Part shown: piece after piece, positions 1 to 8,845 of the stretch
Layout: the number at the start of each line of letters is the position of its first letter
Position numbering within the stretch: the first letter of the stretch is position 1
NCBI GenBank assembly: GCA_000996695.1
Contig: LCAT01000001.1
Span: 59,754-123,753 of the forward strand
Source of the DNA: a candidate division TM6 bacterium GW2011_GWE2_41_16
GTDB lineage: Bacteria > Babelota > Babeliae > Babelales > Babelaceae
DNA length: 64,000 bases
Direction: 5' to 3'
The notes under the pieces: model-generated
Seen by the model: the letters and a program-made list of their open reading frames with translations, nothing else
Database searches by the model: none
Told to the model about the DNA's origin: nothing
Program-made: the position numbers and the translations under genes

Positions 1-365
1 ACAACCAGTTTTTTTTGCAAAGATCCATTCGCAAGAATTTTAATCAACGTATCTTTCTTGTCTTTGATCAAACCCTTTGTAACAAGAGCAGCCATATCAA
101 TAACAGCGCCTTGTTCAAAATGGCTCTCTAGATCTTTGAGCGCAATGAGCTCATACGATGTTTTAAAATCAGCGTTGTTAAATCCACGCTTTGGTAAACG
201 ACGAGCAAGAGGCATTTGGCCGCCTTCAAAAAGTGGTCCAACTGTTCCACTTGTGCGAGCCTTTTGACCCTTATGTCCTCTACCGGACGTGCCGCCACGG
301 CTTCCGCCTCTACCGATGCATTTTCTTTTTTTAAGAAGCGGAGTAAGTGTATGTAAACTAATCAT
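1..365 (-). CDS. rplO: 50S ribosomal protein L15 (partial, C terminus outside window)
   Basis: The reading frame opens with ATG at 365 and runs off the left edge, giving about 121 codons. The N terminus starts MISLHTLTPLLKKRKCIGRG, followed by the Gly/Arg-rich stretch (GGSRGGTSGRGHKGQKAR) typical of the L15 N-terminal arm that threads through 23S rRNA. The start overlaps the end of rpsE by 8 nt, so the two are probably translationally coupled. In most bacteria rpmD lies between rpsE and rplO; there is no room for it here. L15 assembles late in the large subunit. Identification is confident. Confidence 0.93.
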   Translation of the reverse strand, partial: MISLHTLTPLLKKRKCIGRGGSRGGTSGRGHKGQKARTSGTVGPLFEGGQMPLARRLPKRGFNNADFKTSYELIALKDLESHFEQGAVIDMAALVTKGLIKDKKDTLIKILANGSLQKKLV

Positions 366-858
366 GTGATCCCTTCACGACACTTTCAATACTTTTATCT
401 CGCAACTGCGCAATGTGCTCAGCAGTACGCAATTTAGCAAGAGCGTTCAGTGTTGCCTTAACTAAATTTTGGCCACATCTTGATGGTCCAATAGATTTAA
501 CAAGCACATCACGAATACCCACTGCCTTCATAACTGCGCGAGCAGCACCACCAGCAATTAATCCTGTTCCTTTATATGCCGAGCAAATAACAACCTTTGC
601 TGCGCCATGAGAACCTTCGACGTTGTAAGGAATCGTTGTGCCACGAACACTCACCGAAATGAGATTTTTGCGTGCACTCGTTGTTGCTTTAGCAATAGCC
701 GACGAAACTTCGCGACTCTTGCCAAGACCCATTCCTACGTTACCTTGTTGATCACCCGATACGACAAAAGCTGAAAATGAAAAGCGTTTACCACCTTTAG
801 TAACCTTGGTAACACGATTTACACTTACAACGGTATCGACAAATGTTTTTTCTGCCAT
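358..858 (-). CDS. rpsE: 30S ribosomal protein S5
   Basis: This 166-aa protein has the usual S5 length. It shows the N-terminal dsRBD-like S5 domain and the diagnostic GMGLGKSREVSSAIAKA stretch, followed by the C-terminal domain (GGAARAVMKAVGIRDVLVKSIG). S5 contributes to decoding accuracy and to the mRNA entry channel. It lies between rplR and rplO in canonical spc order, and its stop overlaps the rplO start. A promoter of its own is not evident; it is probably transcribed from the rpsL end of the cluster. Confidence 0.97.
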   Translation of the reverse strand: MAEKTFVDTVVSVNRVTKVTKGGKRFSFSAFVVSGDQQGNVGMGLGKSREVSSAIAKATTSARKNLISVSVRGTTIPYNVEGSHGAAKVVICSAYKGTGLIAGGAARAVMKAVGIRDVLVKSIGPSRCGQNLVKATLNALAKLRTAEHIAQLRDKSIESVVKGSHD

Positions 859-876
859 GAACCTTCCTCTGGAAGA

Positions 877-1227
877 CTAAAGTTGTAATCCGCCTTCTCG
901 CAAACCTTCTGCAAGAGACTTCACGCGACCGTGGTACAAATATTGTCCACGATCAAATACTGCAACGCTAATACCTTGCTCTTGTGCTCGCTTTGCAAGC
1001 TCTTTGCCGATAGCAAAAGCAACCGCTTTTTTATCGCCCGAGATATCTTTGAGCTCAAGAGAAGAGCAACTTGCAATAGTCTTTTGCTGCGCATCATCTA
1101 TGAGTTGTGCGTATATGTGCGACAAGCTGCGAAACACGCTCACACGAGGCTTATCTCTTAATAATTTTGAACGTACACGCGCAGCGCGGCGAATCGTTCG
1201 TTGAGCTGTTTTTCTCTGTAATGACAC
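877..1227 (-). CDS. rplR: 50S ribosomal protein L18
   Basis: The 116-aa protein has a basic N terminus ([13 protein letters not shown]), the core [19 protein letters not shown], and the terminal [20 protein letters not shown] that marks L18, the 5S rRNA-binding protein. The start is GTG at 1227, preceded at seven nucleotides by GGAG on the minus strand. Position between rplF and rpsE is canonical. Confidence 0.96.
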   Translation of the reverse strand: MSLQRKTAQRTIRRAARVRSKLLRDKPRVSVFRSLSHIYAQLIDDAQQKTIASCSSLELKDISGDKKAVAFAIGKELAKRAQEQGISVAVFDRGQYLYHGRVKSLAEGLREGGLQL

Positions 1228-1261
1228 TGTAAAACTCCAGTTATCAAATGTTCCTAATTAA

Positions 1262-1795
1262 CTATTTCGTTTTACCAACCTTACGGAAGATCGTCTCATT
1301 GGCATACTGCACACCAGTGCCTTTGTAAGGCTCCGGAGCTCTCAGTAAACGTATTTTACTACATACCAATCCGAGAAGATTTTTGTCAGTTGATTTGCAT
1401 GAAAGCAACTGACCCGTTTTGTCTATTTCGATCGTCAGACCGGCAGGCACTTCAAAATCGATCTTATGACTAAATCCAAGAGAAAACTGCAAGCCTTTGG
1501 CTGTTTTAACCGCCTTAAATCCAAGCCCAACAATACGAATTTGTTTTTCAAATCCTTTGTCAGCACCGATTAAAGCGTTTGCCATCAAAGCTCTGTGCAT
1601 TCCCCATAAACGACTTGCTCCAGGAACTGATTGCCCCGGTTTTATCGCTATCGTTTTATCATTCAAAGTGATTTCCATCCACTCAGGCAAAACATAAACT
1701 CCAGAGTTCATTTTTCCCGTATAGTGTACTTCACTGCCAACAAGGCTCACTTTTACATCACCGAAAGCAATTGGTCGTCTTCCTATCTTTGACAT
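1262..1795 (-). CDS. rplF: 50S ribosomal protein L6
   Basis: At 177 aa it has the typical L6 length and the two tandem L6 folds. It begins MSKIGRRPIAFGDVKVSL and contains the conserved LWGMHRALMANALIGADKGF and the C-terminal EPYKGTGVQYANE signatures. L6 binds 23S rRNA near the sarcin-ricin loop. An AAGGA sequence precedes the ATG. Order rpsH-rplF-rplR is conserved. Confidence 0.97.
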   Translation of the reverse strand: MSKIGRRPIAFGDVKVSLVGSEVHYTGKMNSGVYVLPEWMEITLNDKTIAIKPGQSVPGASRLWGMHRALMANALIGADKGFEKQIRIVGLGFKAVKTAKGLQFSLGFSHKIDFEVPAGLTIEIDKTGQLLSCKSTDKNLLGLVCSKIRLLRAPEPYKGTGVQYANETIFRKVGKTK

Positions 1796-1811
1796 CGCTT
1801 ATCCTTCCCAA

Positions 1812-2204
1812 TTACCAAACGGTGCATACAATTTCGCCACCAACAAGATGCTGTTTTGCTTCTTTGTTAGTTAGCAAACCACGAGATGTTGAAAGTATGG
1901 TAATACCCAAACCACCAACAACAGGAAGTATCTCTTGATAACCGCCAAAAGTGCGACGACCTGGAGTACTTACTCGTACGATTTCATGAATAACCGACTC
2001 AGCGCCTTTGTATTTCAAGACAACTTTTAATACTTTTTTAGCATCTTCGTCGCTAACCATATAATCAACAATGAACCCTTCTTCTTTGAGAATGCGGGCT
2101 AATTGTTCTTTCATATTCGAATGGGGAGCCTCAATAGAGCGTTTAGACGCGGCTATTCCATTACGAATATTGGTCAAAAAATTTCCAATAACATCTACTG
2201 ACAT
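1812..2204 (-). CDS. rpsH: 30S ribosomal protein S8
   Basis: The 130-aa protein has the S8 N-terminal helix (FLTNIRNGIAASK) and the C-terminal STSRGLLTNKEAKQHLVGGEIVCTVW signature. S8 binds helix 21 of 16S rRNA. In E. coli it also represses spc-operon translation at an mRNA mimic of that site; I looked for no such structure here. A GAGG precedes the start. It lies ten nucleotides after rpsN. Confidence 0.97.
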   Translation of the reverse strand: MSVDVIGNFLTNIRNGIAASKRSIEAPHSNMKEQLARILKEEGFIVDYMVSDEDAKKVLKVVLKYKGAESVIHEIVRVSTPGRRTFGGYQEILPVVGGLGITILSTSRGLLTNKEAKQHLVGGEIVCTVW

Positions 2205-2213
2205 ACCAAAACC

Positions 2214-2399
2214 TCACCAACTAGCTTTTTTGACACCAGGCAATGTTCCACCCGAAGCGAGCTTACGGAAACACATTCTGCATGTCTGAAAGTATCGCAT
2301 AAAGCCACGAGGACGACCGCACAAAAGACAACGATTGCGCTTTTGTGTGGTGTACTTTGGTTCGCGATTATTTTTTTCTATTAAAGCTTTTCTTGCCAT
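2214..2399 (-). CDS. rpsN: 30S ribosomal protein S14, zinc-binding type
   Basis: This short S14 (61 aa) is of the zinc type: cysteines C24, C27, C40 and C43 form the CxxC-x12-CxxC ribbon ([10 protein letters not shown] and CRMCFRKLA). The longer zinc-free S14 of many proteobacteria is about 100 aa. Sits between rplE and rpsH as usual. Presence of the zinc form implies the cell can supply zinc to ribosomes. Confidence 0.96.
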   Translation of the reverse strand: MARKALIEKNNREPKYTTQKRNRCLLCGRPRGFMRYFQTCRMCFRKLASGGTLPGVKKASW

Positions 2400-2408
2400 C
2401 GCTTAATC

Positions 2409-3023
2409 CTACTTTCTAAAAGGCATGCCCAAACCTTTAAGCAATGCACGCGCATGCTCATCGTTCAAGGCACTTGTTTGAATAGTAATATTCAAACCAT
2501 ATGATTTATCACCAGCAATCGCTTCTGCCTCAGGGAAAATTGACCATTCTTTGATACCAAGATTATAATTTCCACGGCCATCCAATTTAACAGAAACGCC
2601 CTGAAAATCACGAACCTTTGGTAATCCAATGTTTACCAATTTATCAAAGAAAGCGTACATGCGATCACCACGAAGCGTCACACATGAACCAATCTTCATT
2701 CCCGTTCTGATCTTAAATCCTGCAATGGATTTACGAGCAGCGGTTTTACGACTTTGTTGACCAGAAATCGCGGTCAGCACGTCAGATATAAGAGTAAGTA
2801 TCTTATTATCACCAACGGCTTCTTTAACTCCAACGTTCAACACGATTTTTTCCAAACGAGGAACTTGCATAACATTCTTAAGACCAAGTTGATCTTTCAG
2901 TTGACCACGCAATGTGTCTCGATAGAACGTAATCATGCGAAGCTTTTCTAACGAAGCAACAGAAGTTGTTTTTGCAACAACCTTTGTTTTTTTCGCTACT
3001 GGAGTTTTTTGTTTTTTTTCCAT
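2409..3023 (-). CDS. rplE: 50S ribosomal protein L5 with Lys/Thr-rich N-terminal extension
   Basis: The 204-aa protein has the L5 core (LRGQLKDQLGLKNVMQVPRL, FKIRTGMKIGSCVTLRG, FSIFPE-like region, C-terminal ALLKGLGMPFRK). The usual L5 is about 180 aa; the extra 25 or so residues are a Lys/Ala/Thr/Val-rich basic tail at the N terminus. The tail looks real because the ATG at 3023 has an AGAGG five nucleotides upstream, while the internal Met at residue 30 has no comparable site. L5 binds 5S rRNA and contacts tRNA and the head of the small subunit. Confidence 0.95.
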   Translation of the reverse strand: MEKKQKTPVAKKTKVVAKTTSVASLEKLRMITFYRDTLRGQLKDQLGLKNVMQVPRLEKIVLNVGVKEAVGDNKILTLISDVLTAISGQQSRKTAARKSIAGFKIRTGMKIGSCVTLRGDRMYAFFDKLVNIGLPKVRDFQGVSVKLDGRGNYNLGIKEWSIFPEAEAIAGDKSYGLNITIQTSALNDEHARALLKGLGMPFRK

Positions 3024-3040
3024 AAAAACCTCTTATGCCC

Positions 3041-3352
3041 TCAAAAAGCTTCGTTTGTTTTGCTGCTTATACGCACATTTTCGCCCGACTGTAATGTTTT
3101 AATGCGCACTCTGCATGGTTTTTTTGTAGAAGGGCAAATAGGCATAACATTCGAAAGATCGATGAACGCCTCTTCTTTGCGTATAGTCGACTGTTCACCT
3201 TGGCTGCGAGCCTTTACGTGATGCGTTTTAATCGCTACACCCTGCACCTTTACTTTACCTTTTTTAAGCAGAAGAGCAATGACGACACCGACTTTTCCTT
3301 TATCAGAGCCTCTCATTACCTGTACAGTGTCATTCTTCTTTATACGAAACAT
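3041..3352 (-). CDS. rplX: 50S ribosomal protein L24
   Basis: The KOW-motif protein of 103 aa starts MFRIKKNDTVQVMRGSDKGK, the classic L24 N terminus. A longer frame beginning with TTG at 3370 exists, but the ATG at 3352 has GAGG eight nucleotides upstream and gives the family length, so I chose it. L24 initiates large-subunit assembly. Lies between rplN and rplE in standard order. Confidence 0.95.
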   Translation of the reverse strand: MFRIKKNDTVQVMRGSDKGKVGVVIALLLKKGKVKVQGVAIKTHHVKARSQGEQSTIRKEEAFIDLSNVMPICPSTKKPCRVRIKTLQSGENVRISSKTNEAF

Positions 3353-3370
3353 AATAAAATCCTCAATCAA

Positions 3371-3748
3371 TCAAAGAACTTCAGGAGCTAATGAAATTAT
3401 TTTTGAAAAACCACGCACACGAAGTTCACGAGCCACAGGCCCAAAAATACGTGTTGCTACTGGTTCTTCGTCTCCAACTTCTTTGATAATAACCGCAGCG
3501 TTTTCACCAAAACGAATATATGTTCCGTCTGCACGACGAAATACTTTTCTGGTTCTTACAATAACCGCAGTTACAACGTCACTTTTTTTGACTTTGCCAC
3601 CAGGAATTGCTTTTTTCACTGCACATTTAATAATATCACCAATAGTAGCGCTTCTTTTACGTGTACTACCCACAATGTGAATACATTGTAAATCAATAGC
3701 ACCCGAATTATCAGCAGCTTTGAGATATGATTCTTTAAGTATTGCCAT
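3371..3748 (-). CDS. rplN: 50S ribosomal protein L14
   Basis: The protein begins [20 protein letters not shown] and carries the conserved [23 protein letters not shown] and [10 protein letters not shown] stretches. L14 forms an intersubunit bridge. A GTG two codons upstream (3754) could also serve as start; the ATG at 3748 gives 125 aa, closer to the usual 122. Neither has a strong Shine-Dalgarno sequence. Confidence 0.95.
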   Translation of the reverse strand: MAILKESYLKAADNSGAIDLQCIHIVGSTRKRSATIGDIIKCAVKKAIPGGKVKKSDVVTAVIVRTRKVFRRADGTYIRFGENAAVIIKEVGDEEPVATRIFGPVARELRVRGFSKIISLAPEVL

Positions 3749-3760
3749 CGTCACACCATC

Positions 3761-4030
3761 TTACGCTGTATGAGATTTAATAATGCGCGCAAGATACATG
3801 TATTTGGTTTTTGAGGTAGGTTTACCTTCAAAAAATTCAACTACATCCCCTGTGCGGGCTTTGCCTTCTTCGTCATGCACTTTATATTTCTTTGCGATAC
3901 GCACGACTTTGCCGTATACAGGATGTTTCTGTGTACGTTCAATTTTGACCACAATGGTCTTGTCCATTTTATCAGAGATCACCGTTCCCACATACAAAGT
4001 ACGACGCGGCGCTTCTTTCTTTTCAATCAT
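3761..4030 (-). CDS. rpsQ: 30S ribosomal protein S17
   Basis: At 89 aa, with LYVGTVISDKMDKTIVVKIE at the N terminus and a central KYKVHDEEG segment, this is a standard OB-fold S17. Its ATG overlaps the rpmC stop as TAATG, which indicates coupled translation. Confidence 0.96.
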   Translation of the reverse strand: MIEKKEAPRRTLYVGTVISDKMDKTIVVKIERTQKHPVYGKVVRIAKKYKVHDEEGKARTGDVVEFFEGKPTSKTKYMYLARIIKSHTA

Positions 4031-4257
4031 TACTGAACCCTTTCAGCCGCATTAAGTACCTGAGATATATAGGTCAAACCACGAGCAATTTCTTTTTTCA
4101 ACGCACGTTGATTTGTCGAAAATAATGGGTTATGTGAAAAACGTACACCCAAACGCAAAGCAAAAAGCTCTTGTCTGAGTTGTTCAACTTTCACAGCCGC
4201 ATCTTGCAAAGGCAGTGTAGGCCACTCGACCGACCACTTATTCATTTTTTTTTCCAT
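4030..4257 (-). CDS. rpmC: 50S ribosomal protein L29
   Basis: This 75-aa helical protein has the L29 core (KVEQLRQELFALRLGVRFSH and RALKKEIARGLTYISQVL). It sits between rplP and rpsQ and overlaps both genes by TAATG junctions. The first Met (4257) gives a short Lys-rich leader; a second Met at residue 5 is an alternative start. L29 lies at the exit tunnel rim near the SRP and trigger-factor docking site. Confidence 0.92.
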   Translation of the reverse strand: MEKKMNKWSVEWPTLPLQDAAVKVEQLRQELFALRLGVRFSHNPLFSTNQRALKKEIARGLTYISQVLNAAERVQ

Positions 4258-4682
4258 TATTGGACTACCTCTTGATTAGCCTTCCTAATAAGTCGAGTCT
4301 TCATAGGAAGTTTATATGTAACCGCTTTCAAAATTTCTTTTGCCGATGCTTCATCAACACCAATAAGCTCACAAATTATGCGCTCACGTTTGACAACAGC
4401 AACCCATGCTTCCACGTTGCCTTTACCTTTACCCATACGTGTTTCAGCAGGTTTTTTGGTAACAGGCTTATCAGGAAATACACGGATAACATATGAACCG
4501 GTTTTCTTCATCTTTTTCGAAATAGATACACGCATAGCTTCAATCTGTTGAGCAGTCATCCATACCGCTTCAACAGCTTGCAACCCGAAATCGCCAAAAG
4601 CGAGATCGCGTGCACCTTTCGAAAGGCCTTTTCTACGACCTCTTTGCACTTTACGAAATTTAATTTTCTTTGGCATCAACAT
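4257..4682 (-). CDS. rplP: 50S ribosomal protein L16
   Basis: The protein has 141 aa, starts MLMPKKIKFRKVQRGRRKGL and carries the conserved FPDKPVTKKPAETRMGKGKG motif. L16 organises the A-site of the peptidyl-transferase region. Length and order (rpsC-rplP-rpmC) are canonical. Confidence 0.97.
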   Translation of the reverse strand: MLMPKKIKFRKVQRGRRKGLSKGARDLAFGDFGLQAVEAVWMTAQQIEAMRVSISKKMKKTGSYVIRVFPDKPVTKKPAETRMGKGKGNVEAWVAVVKRERIICELIGVDEASAKEILKAVTYKLPMKTRLIRKANQEVVQ

Positions 4683-4712
4683 GAGAATCTCTGCTCTCTA
4701 CACATTTAATAT

Positions 4713-5348
4713 TTAGGAAACTCGCTTATAATCGCCGCGACAAATCCATACCTTAACACCAATAATGCCATAGGTGGTTTTTGCTTCAGCAAGACCATAA
4801 TCTATGTCTGAACGAATGGTATGAAGAGGTGAAGAACCTACACGCAACCATTCATCGCGAGCAATTTCAGCACCACCAATACGACCGGCGATTCTAATTT
4901 TAATACCACGTGCACCAGCTCTGAGCGAGTCTGCTGCAGCTTTTTTCATAGCTTTTTTATAGCTACCTCTACGTTCAAGTTGATCGGCAATATTACGCGC
5001 AACTAAAACTGCCATCAATTCCGGCGATTTAACTTCTTGAACAGAAATTTCAACGATAGAACGACCAATTTTCTTTGCTAATTCTTTACGCAATGTATCG
5101 ATTTCTTGGCCTTTTTTACCAATAACAACTCCTGGACGGGCCGAGTGAACAATCACACGAGCACTGTCAGAAGTCTTTTCGATTTCAACGCGACCGATTT
5201 CTGCGCCGGCGAGGTGCTTTGCTATGAACTTACGAATTTGTACGTCTTCGTGAAGATTTTTGGCATAAGAATCGCGTCCAAACCAACGAGCATCCCAATC
5301 ACGATACACGCCAACTCGAAAGCTGATTGGATTAACCTTGTTACCCAC
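4713..5348 (-). CDS. rpsC: 30S ribosomal protein S3
   Basis: This 211-aa protein begins with GTG and reads GNKVNPISFRVGVYRDWDAR. It has a type-II KH domain with the GxxG loop in VIGKKGQEI, and the C-terminal S3 domain (GARGIKIRIAGRIGGAEIAR). S3 lines the mRNA entry tunnel. An AGGAAGG lies upstream of the start. The start overlaps the end of rplV by 8 nt. Confidence 0.97.
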   Translation of the reverse strand: MGNKVNPISFRVGVYRDWDARWFGRDSYAKNLHEDVQIRKFIAKHLAGAEIGRVEIEKTSDSARVIVHSARPGVVIGKKGQEIDTLRKELAKKIGRSIVEISVQEVKSPELMAVLVARNIADQLERRGSYKKAMKKAAADSLRAGARGIKIRIAGRIGGAEIARDEWLRVGSSPLHTIRSDIDYGLAEAKTTYGIIGVKVWICRGDYKRVS

Positions 5349-5697
5349 GCTGTGCCTTCCTCTCTAAGCGAGTTTCGATCACTACAGATATATGACTAAA
5401 ACGTTTGCGCTGTATTGACGCACTTCCGCGCGTACCTGGTTTAGAATAACGGTAGATCGGTCCTTGATCCACACGAATCTCTTTTATAACCAAGTCTGCA
5501 GACGCGTGATTTTCAAGACTCGTCGCGTTTGCAACAGCAGATGCGATAACTTTTTTCATAGGCTCAGCGCGTTTTGTTTTGTACGTCGAAAGCCAGTTGA
5601 TCGCATAAAGCGCACTTTTACCCCGAACAACATCGGCAATTGGCCTTAATTTGTAAGGAGAAATTCGAACATATCGAGCTTTTGCAACAAAATTCAT
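5341..5697 (-). CDS. rplV: 50S ribosomal protein L22
   Basis: The 118-aa protein starts MNFVAKARYVRISPYKLRPI, has the L22 hallmark ARYVRISPxKLRxIADVVRG, and contains the beta-hairpin region (RYSKPGTRGSASIQRKRFSH) that lines the exit tunnel and touches macrolides. It overlaps rpsC by 8 nt. Confidence 0.96.
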   Translation of the reverse strand: MNFVAKARYVRISPYKLRPIADVVRGKSALYAINWLSTYKTKRAEPMKKVIASAVANATSLENHASADLVIKEIRVDQGPIYRYSKPGTRGSASIQRKRFSHISVVIETRLERKAQRG

Positions 5698-5711
5698 TTC
5701 TATTTCCTATA

Positions 5712-6032
5712 TTATGACGCTTTTGCAGCTGGTGCTGCCGCAGGAGCCGAAGGAGCTGATGATTCAGACTTTCTTTGACCACTGTGAGCACGCATTGTAC
5801 GCGATGGAGCAAATTCACCCAATTTATGACCAACCATATTCTCAGTCACAAAAAGAGAAATAAACTTTTTACCATCATGCACAGAAAATGTTATACCAAC
5901 AAAATCCGGCAAAATGGTACTGCAACGCGACCATGTTTTAATAACTTCGCGCTTATTTGATGACTTTGCCTTTGCTACTTTATCGAGCAATTTTGGCTCA
6001 ACAAAAACGCCTTTTTTGGCGGATCGAGTCAT
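5712..6032 (-). CDS. rpsS: 30S ribosomal protein S19 with Ala/Pro-rich tail
   Basis: The core ([20 protein letters not shown], then [23 protein letters not shown] and [20 protein letters not shown]) is a clear S19. At 106 aa it is longer than the usual 92 because of a C-terminal Ser/Ala/Pro tail ([16 protein letters not shown]). S19 binds the 16S head with S13. Order rplB-rpsS-rplV is standard. Confidence 0.96.
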   Translation of the reverse strand: MTRSAKKGVFVEPKLLDKVAKAKSSNKREVIKTWSRCSTILPDFVGITFSVHDGKKFISLFVTENMVGHKLGEFAPSRTMRAHSGQRKSESSAPSAPAAAPAAKAS

Positions 6033-6051
6033 GTATCGCTACCTTTCAGTC

Positions 6052-6867
6052 TTATTTTCTTCGTTTAACAATCAAAGGGTTTTTACGCGTACGCGTTCTT
6101 GTTCCCTTGCTGCCCTTACCCCATGGAGATACCGGGTGAGATCCAGACTTAGAACGACCTTCACCACCACCATGAGGGTGATCGATTGGGTTCATAGCCA
6201 TACCACGTACGGTAGGACGAACACCCAAATGACGTTTACGACCAGCCTTACCCCACGTGATGTTTTTATAATCAGCATTCCCCAGAACGCCAACCGTAGC
6301 CCAACAATCAAGACTTACTAAACGTATTTCCCCAGAAGGCATACGTAATGTAGCGTAAGACTCATCTTTACCAACGATCTGAATTGATGTTCCTGCTGAA
6401 CGAGCAATTTTTCCACCCGTTGCTGGTCTCAATTCAACGTTGTGAATCATAAAACCAACAGGTATTTTTGCCAAAGGCAAAAAATTACCTACACGCGCTT
6501 CAACATCAGTTCCAGCCATCACTTCAGAGCCAACCTTGATACCATCCGGTTGCAAAATATAACGCTTTGCACCTGACGGGAAAACCACCAAGGCAATACG
6601 TGTATTACGATTTGGATCGTATTCGATTGCAACAACCTTACCAGGTATATCGCGGTCTATACGTTTAAAATCAACAAGACGATACAATCGGCGGGCGCCG
6701 CCACCTTGATGGCGCATAGTAATGCGTCCATAAGCGTTACGACCACCTTTTTTACGCAAACCGCAAACGAGATTTTTTTCTGGACGTTTTTTGGTTAAAT
6801 CGCTCGTATCGACAAATGTTTGAAATCTTAACGAAGCGTTCCGCGGTTTTCTTGTTATTATAGCCAT
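6052..6867 (-). CDS. rplB: 50S ribosomal protein L2
   Basis: This 271-aa protein carries the L2 RNA-binding core (GGGARRLYRLVDFKRIDRD) and the invariant MNPIDHPHGGGEGR segment, whose histidine lies near the peptidyl-transferase centre. The C terminus is basic (KGTRTRTRKNPLIVKRRK). An AAGGAAAG lies before the ATG. Confidence 0.98.
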   Translation of the reverse strand: MAIITRKPRNASLRFQTFVDTSDLTKKRPEKNLVCGLRKKGGRNAYGRITMRHQGGGARRLYRLVDFKRIDRDIPGKVVAIEYDPNRNTRIALVVFPSGAKRYILQPDGIKVGSEVMAGTDVEARVGNFLPLAKIPVGFMIHNVELRPATGGKIARSAGTSIQIVGKDESYATLRMPSGEIRLVSLDCWATVGVLGNADYKNITWGKAGRKRHLGVRPTVRGMAMNPIDHPHGGGEGRSKSGSHPVSPWGKGSKGTRTRTRKNPLIVKRRK

Positions 6868-6882
6868 TATTCTTTCCTTGCT

Positions 6883-7215
6883 TTATTGACCTGAACTCGC
6901 AGAACCATCATGAACAGGCACACTCAAACCACCAGCAAGTTTAGCAAATTGTCCCGGTTTAAGAGTGACAAAAGCTTTCTTGCGTGTTTTACCAAAGAAA
7001 ACACCTTTTTTGTTTTTCTTTTGTTTGCCTTTAATGTTCACCGTGCGTACCGTGACAGCATCAGCATCAAAAAGCATTTTAAGTGCTTTTGCAATCATAG
7101 ACTTGTTCGCACGAGGATGTACCTCAACAACAAGATCTTCATTGTCTTTGTTAAGCCTATAGGCTTTAGTGGTAACCCATGGCCCTTTTATAACTTCGTA
7201 AATGCTCAAATCCAT
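6883..7215 (-). CDS. rplW: 50S ribosomal protein L23
   Basis: The 110-aa protein contains [20 protein letters not shown] and the [20 protein letters not shown] extended loop of L23. L23 sits at the tunnel exit and is the main docking site for trigger factor and SRP. Its start overlaps the end of rplD by 10 nt. The last 20 residues ([15 protein letters not shown]) exceed the usual length. Confidence 0.93.
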   Translation of the reverse strand: MDLSIYEVIKGPWVTTKAYRLNKDNEDLVVEVHPRANKSMIAKALKMLFDADAVTVRTVNIKGKQKKNKKGVFFGKTRKKAFVTLKPGQFAKLAGGLSVPVHDGSASSGQ

Positions 7216-7838
7216 GCGTTCACCATCTCGCTAAACAGATCAAAGTCTTTTTCTGAAAATACCCAATTAGCAGCGTACGAAAGCGTATATACGTTTGGTT
7301 GATCAAACATAAGCATTTGTACATACGGCAAATTTGCACATGCACGTTGCAACAGTATATCATCAGAACGCACAAACAAACAGACCTTTGTATCTGATAA
7401 ACCAGCATTAACAAAAACATTTTGCATGTTTTTTGTTTTCAAAGCATCTGCAGAATTTTGTGCAAAATCAATTGAAAATACTCTTTGAGCTTCAAGGCGA
7501 TCATGCAGCAACTTTTGTAAAGTTGCGCGCATTACCGCGCGAGAAACTTTAAGCTCACGAACTCTCGCTACAGGTGGGAATGTTACTCCACCACCGCGCC
7601 ACAATGGAGAACGCGCAGAACCAGCACGCGCACGGCCGGTACCCTTTTGTTTCCATGGCTTACGATTACTACGTGATGTTAATTCGCCCCTGGTTTTTGC
7701 TGCTACAGTTCCTTGACGCCAGTTTTGAAGCAATGTGCGAATGCACAATGCATAACTCTCTGGCGAAAAAGATTCAGCAACGTCCGCAAGAAACGGAAAA
7801 ACGTCAGGCGATATCGTTTTTTTTGTTGTTTTATCCAT
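7206..7838 (-). CDS. rplD: 50S ribosomal protein L4
   Basis: A 210-aa L4/L1e family protein with the tunnel-loop signature [20 protein letters not shown] followed by [13 protein letters not shown]4 lines the exit tunnel; in E. coli it also represses the S10 operon. AAGAAGGG precedes the ATG. Order rplC-rplD-rplW is canonical. Confidence 0.95.
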   Translation of the reverse strand: MDKTTKKTISPDVFPFLADVAESFSPESYALCIRTLLQNWRQGTVAAKTRGELTSRSNRKPWKQKGTGRARAGSARSPLWRGGGVTFPPVARVRELKVSRAVMRATLQKLLHDRLEAQRVFSIDFAQNSADALKTKNMQNVFVNAGLSDTKVCLFVRSDDILLQRACANLPYVQMLMFDQPNVYTLSYAANWVFSEKDFDLFSEMVNAWI

Positions 7839-7863
7839 GATAATCTAACCCTTCTTATCCGCT

Positions 7864-8490
7864 CTAGCTACGTTTTTTTAAATAGATTAAAGATCCAACC
7901 TTACCAGGCACAGATCCTTTTATGAGCACTATTTTTGATTCGGGAGCAACTCGAACCACCTTCAGATTTTGCATCATGCATCGATCGCCACCCATGTGTC
8001 CGGGCATTCCTTTTCCTTTAATAACACGTCCTTGACGACGCATAAAACTTAAAGAACCAGGATGACGACCAATACGGCAACCGTGACTACCATGACCACC
8101 AGTGAAGTTGTATCTTCTTACAACACCCTGGAAGCCTCTGCCTATCGTTTCACCGACAGCGTCAACAACGTCACCTTCAGCTAGAAGTGATGATCCGTCA
8201 AAAACTGAACCTATTTCTAAAGAAGCATCAACATCTTCACTTAAAACAACTTCACGTATTGAACGGAAATATGTTTTAAGAGATTTGAGCCATTCTTTGT
8301 CGAATGGTTTATCAGTATAACGATCACGCAAGCATCCAAGCTGCAAAGCACTGTATCCATCAACAGCATCTGTTTTGATCTGGGTTATAATCCAGTCAGA
8401 AACATCAACAACTGTCACAGGAACCACTTTGCGATCACTAGCAAAAATCTGGGTCATGCCTACTTTTTTGCCCCAAAGACCAGCTTTCAT
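7864..8490 (-). CDS. rplC: 50S ribosomal protein L3
   Basis: The 208-aa protein starts with LWGKKVGMTQIFASDRKVVP and has the long loop GFQGVVRRYNFTGGHGSHGC then RRQGRVIKGKGMPGHMGG that reaches the peptidyl-transferase centre. L3 is an early assembly protein. Placement after rpsJ is standard. Confidence 0.97.
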   Translation of the reverse strand: MKAGLWGKKVGMTQIFASDRKVVPVTVVDVSDWIITQIKTDAVDGYSALQLGCLRDRYTDKPFDKEWLKSLKTYFRSIREVVLSEDVDASLEIGSVFDGSSLLAEGDVVDAVGETIGRGFQGVVRRYNFTGGHGSHGCRIGRHPGSLSFMRRQGRVIKGKGMPGHMGGDRCMMQNLKVVRVAPESKIVLIKGSVPGKVGSLIYLKKRS

Positions 8491-8505
8491 TCTCTATGAC
8501 CTTTC

Positions 8506-8811
8506 TCACTTAATCTCTACGTCAACACCAGATGATATGCTCAATTTCATGAGAGCATCCATAGTTTGATCCAATGGGTTAATTACATCTAATACGCGTC
8601 GGTGTACTGTTAATTCAAATTGCTCACGAGACTTTTTATCAACGTGTGGCGAACGCAACACGGTAAAATATTTCGTTTTGTTAGGAAGGGGTACCGGCCC
8701 CACTATCGTGGAACCGGTCCTTTTAACCGCTAAAGCAACTTGGCGAACAGCCTTGTCGAGCAATTGATGATCGTATGATTTAAACGTTAAGCGAATCTTT
8801 TGTTTTTTCAT
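8506..8811 (-). CDS. rpsJ: 30S ribosomal protein S10
   Basis: With ATG at 8811 the product is 101 aa and reads MKKQKIRLTFKSYDHQLLDK, matching the S10 N terminus. The frame is open further upstream to a TTG at 8853 overlapping tuf, but that would add 14 residues not found in S10. Conserved GPVPLPNKTKYFTVLRSPHVDKKSREQFE is present. S10 is also the NusE partner of NusB in antitermination. Confidence 0.95.
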   Translation of the reverse strand: MKKQKIRLTFKSYDHQLLDKAVRQVALAVKRTGSTIVGPVPLPNKTKYFTVLRSPHVDKKSREQFELTVHRRVLDVINPLDQTMDALMKLSISSGVDVEIK

Positions 8812-8845
8812 CAAAGCATCCAACAAATTCTGGTTTTTACCAAAT

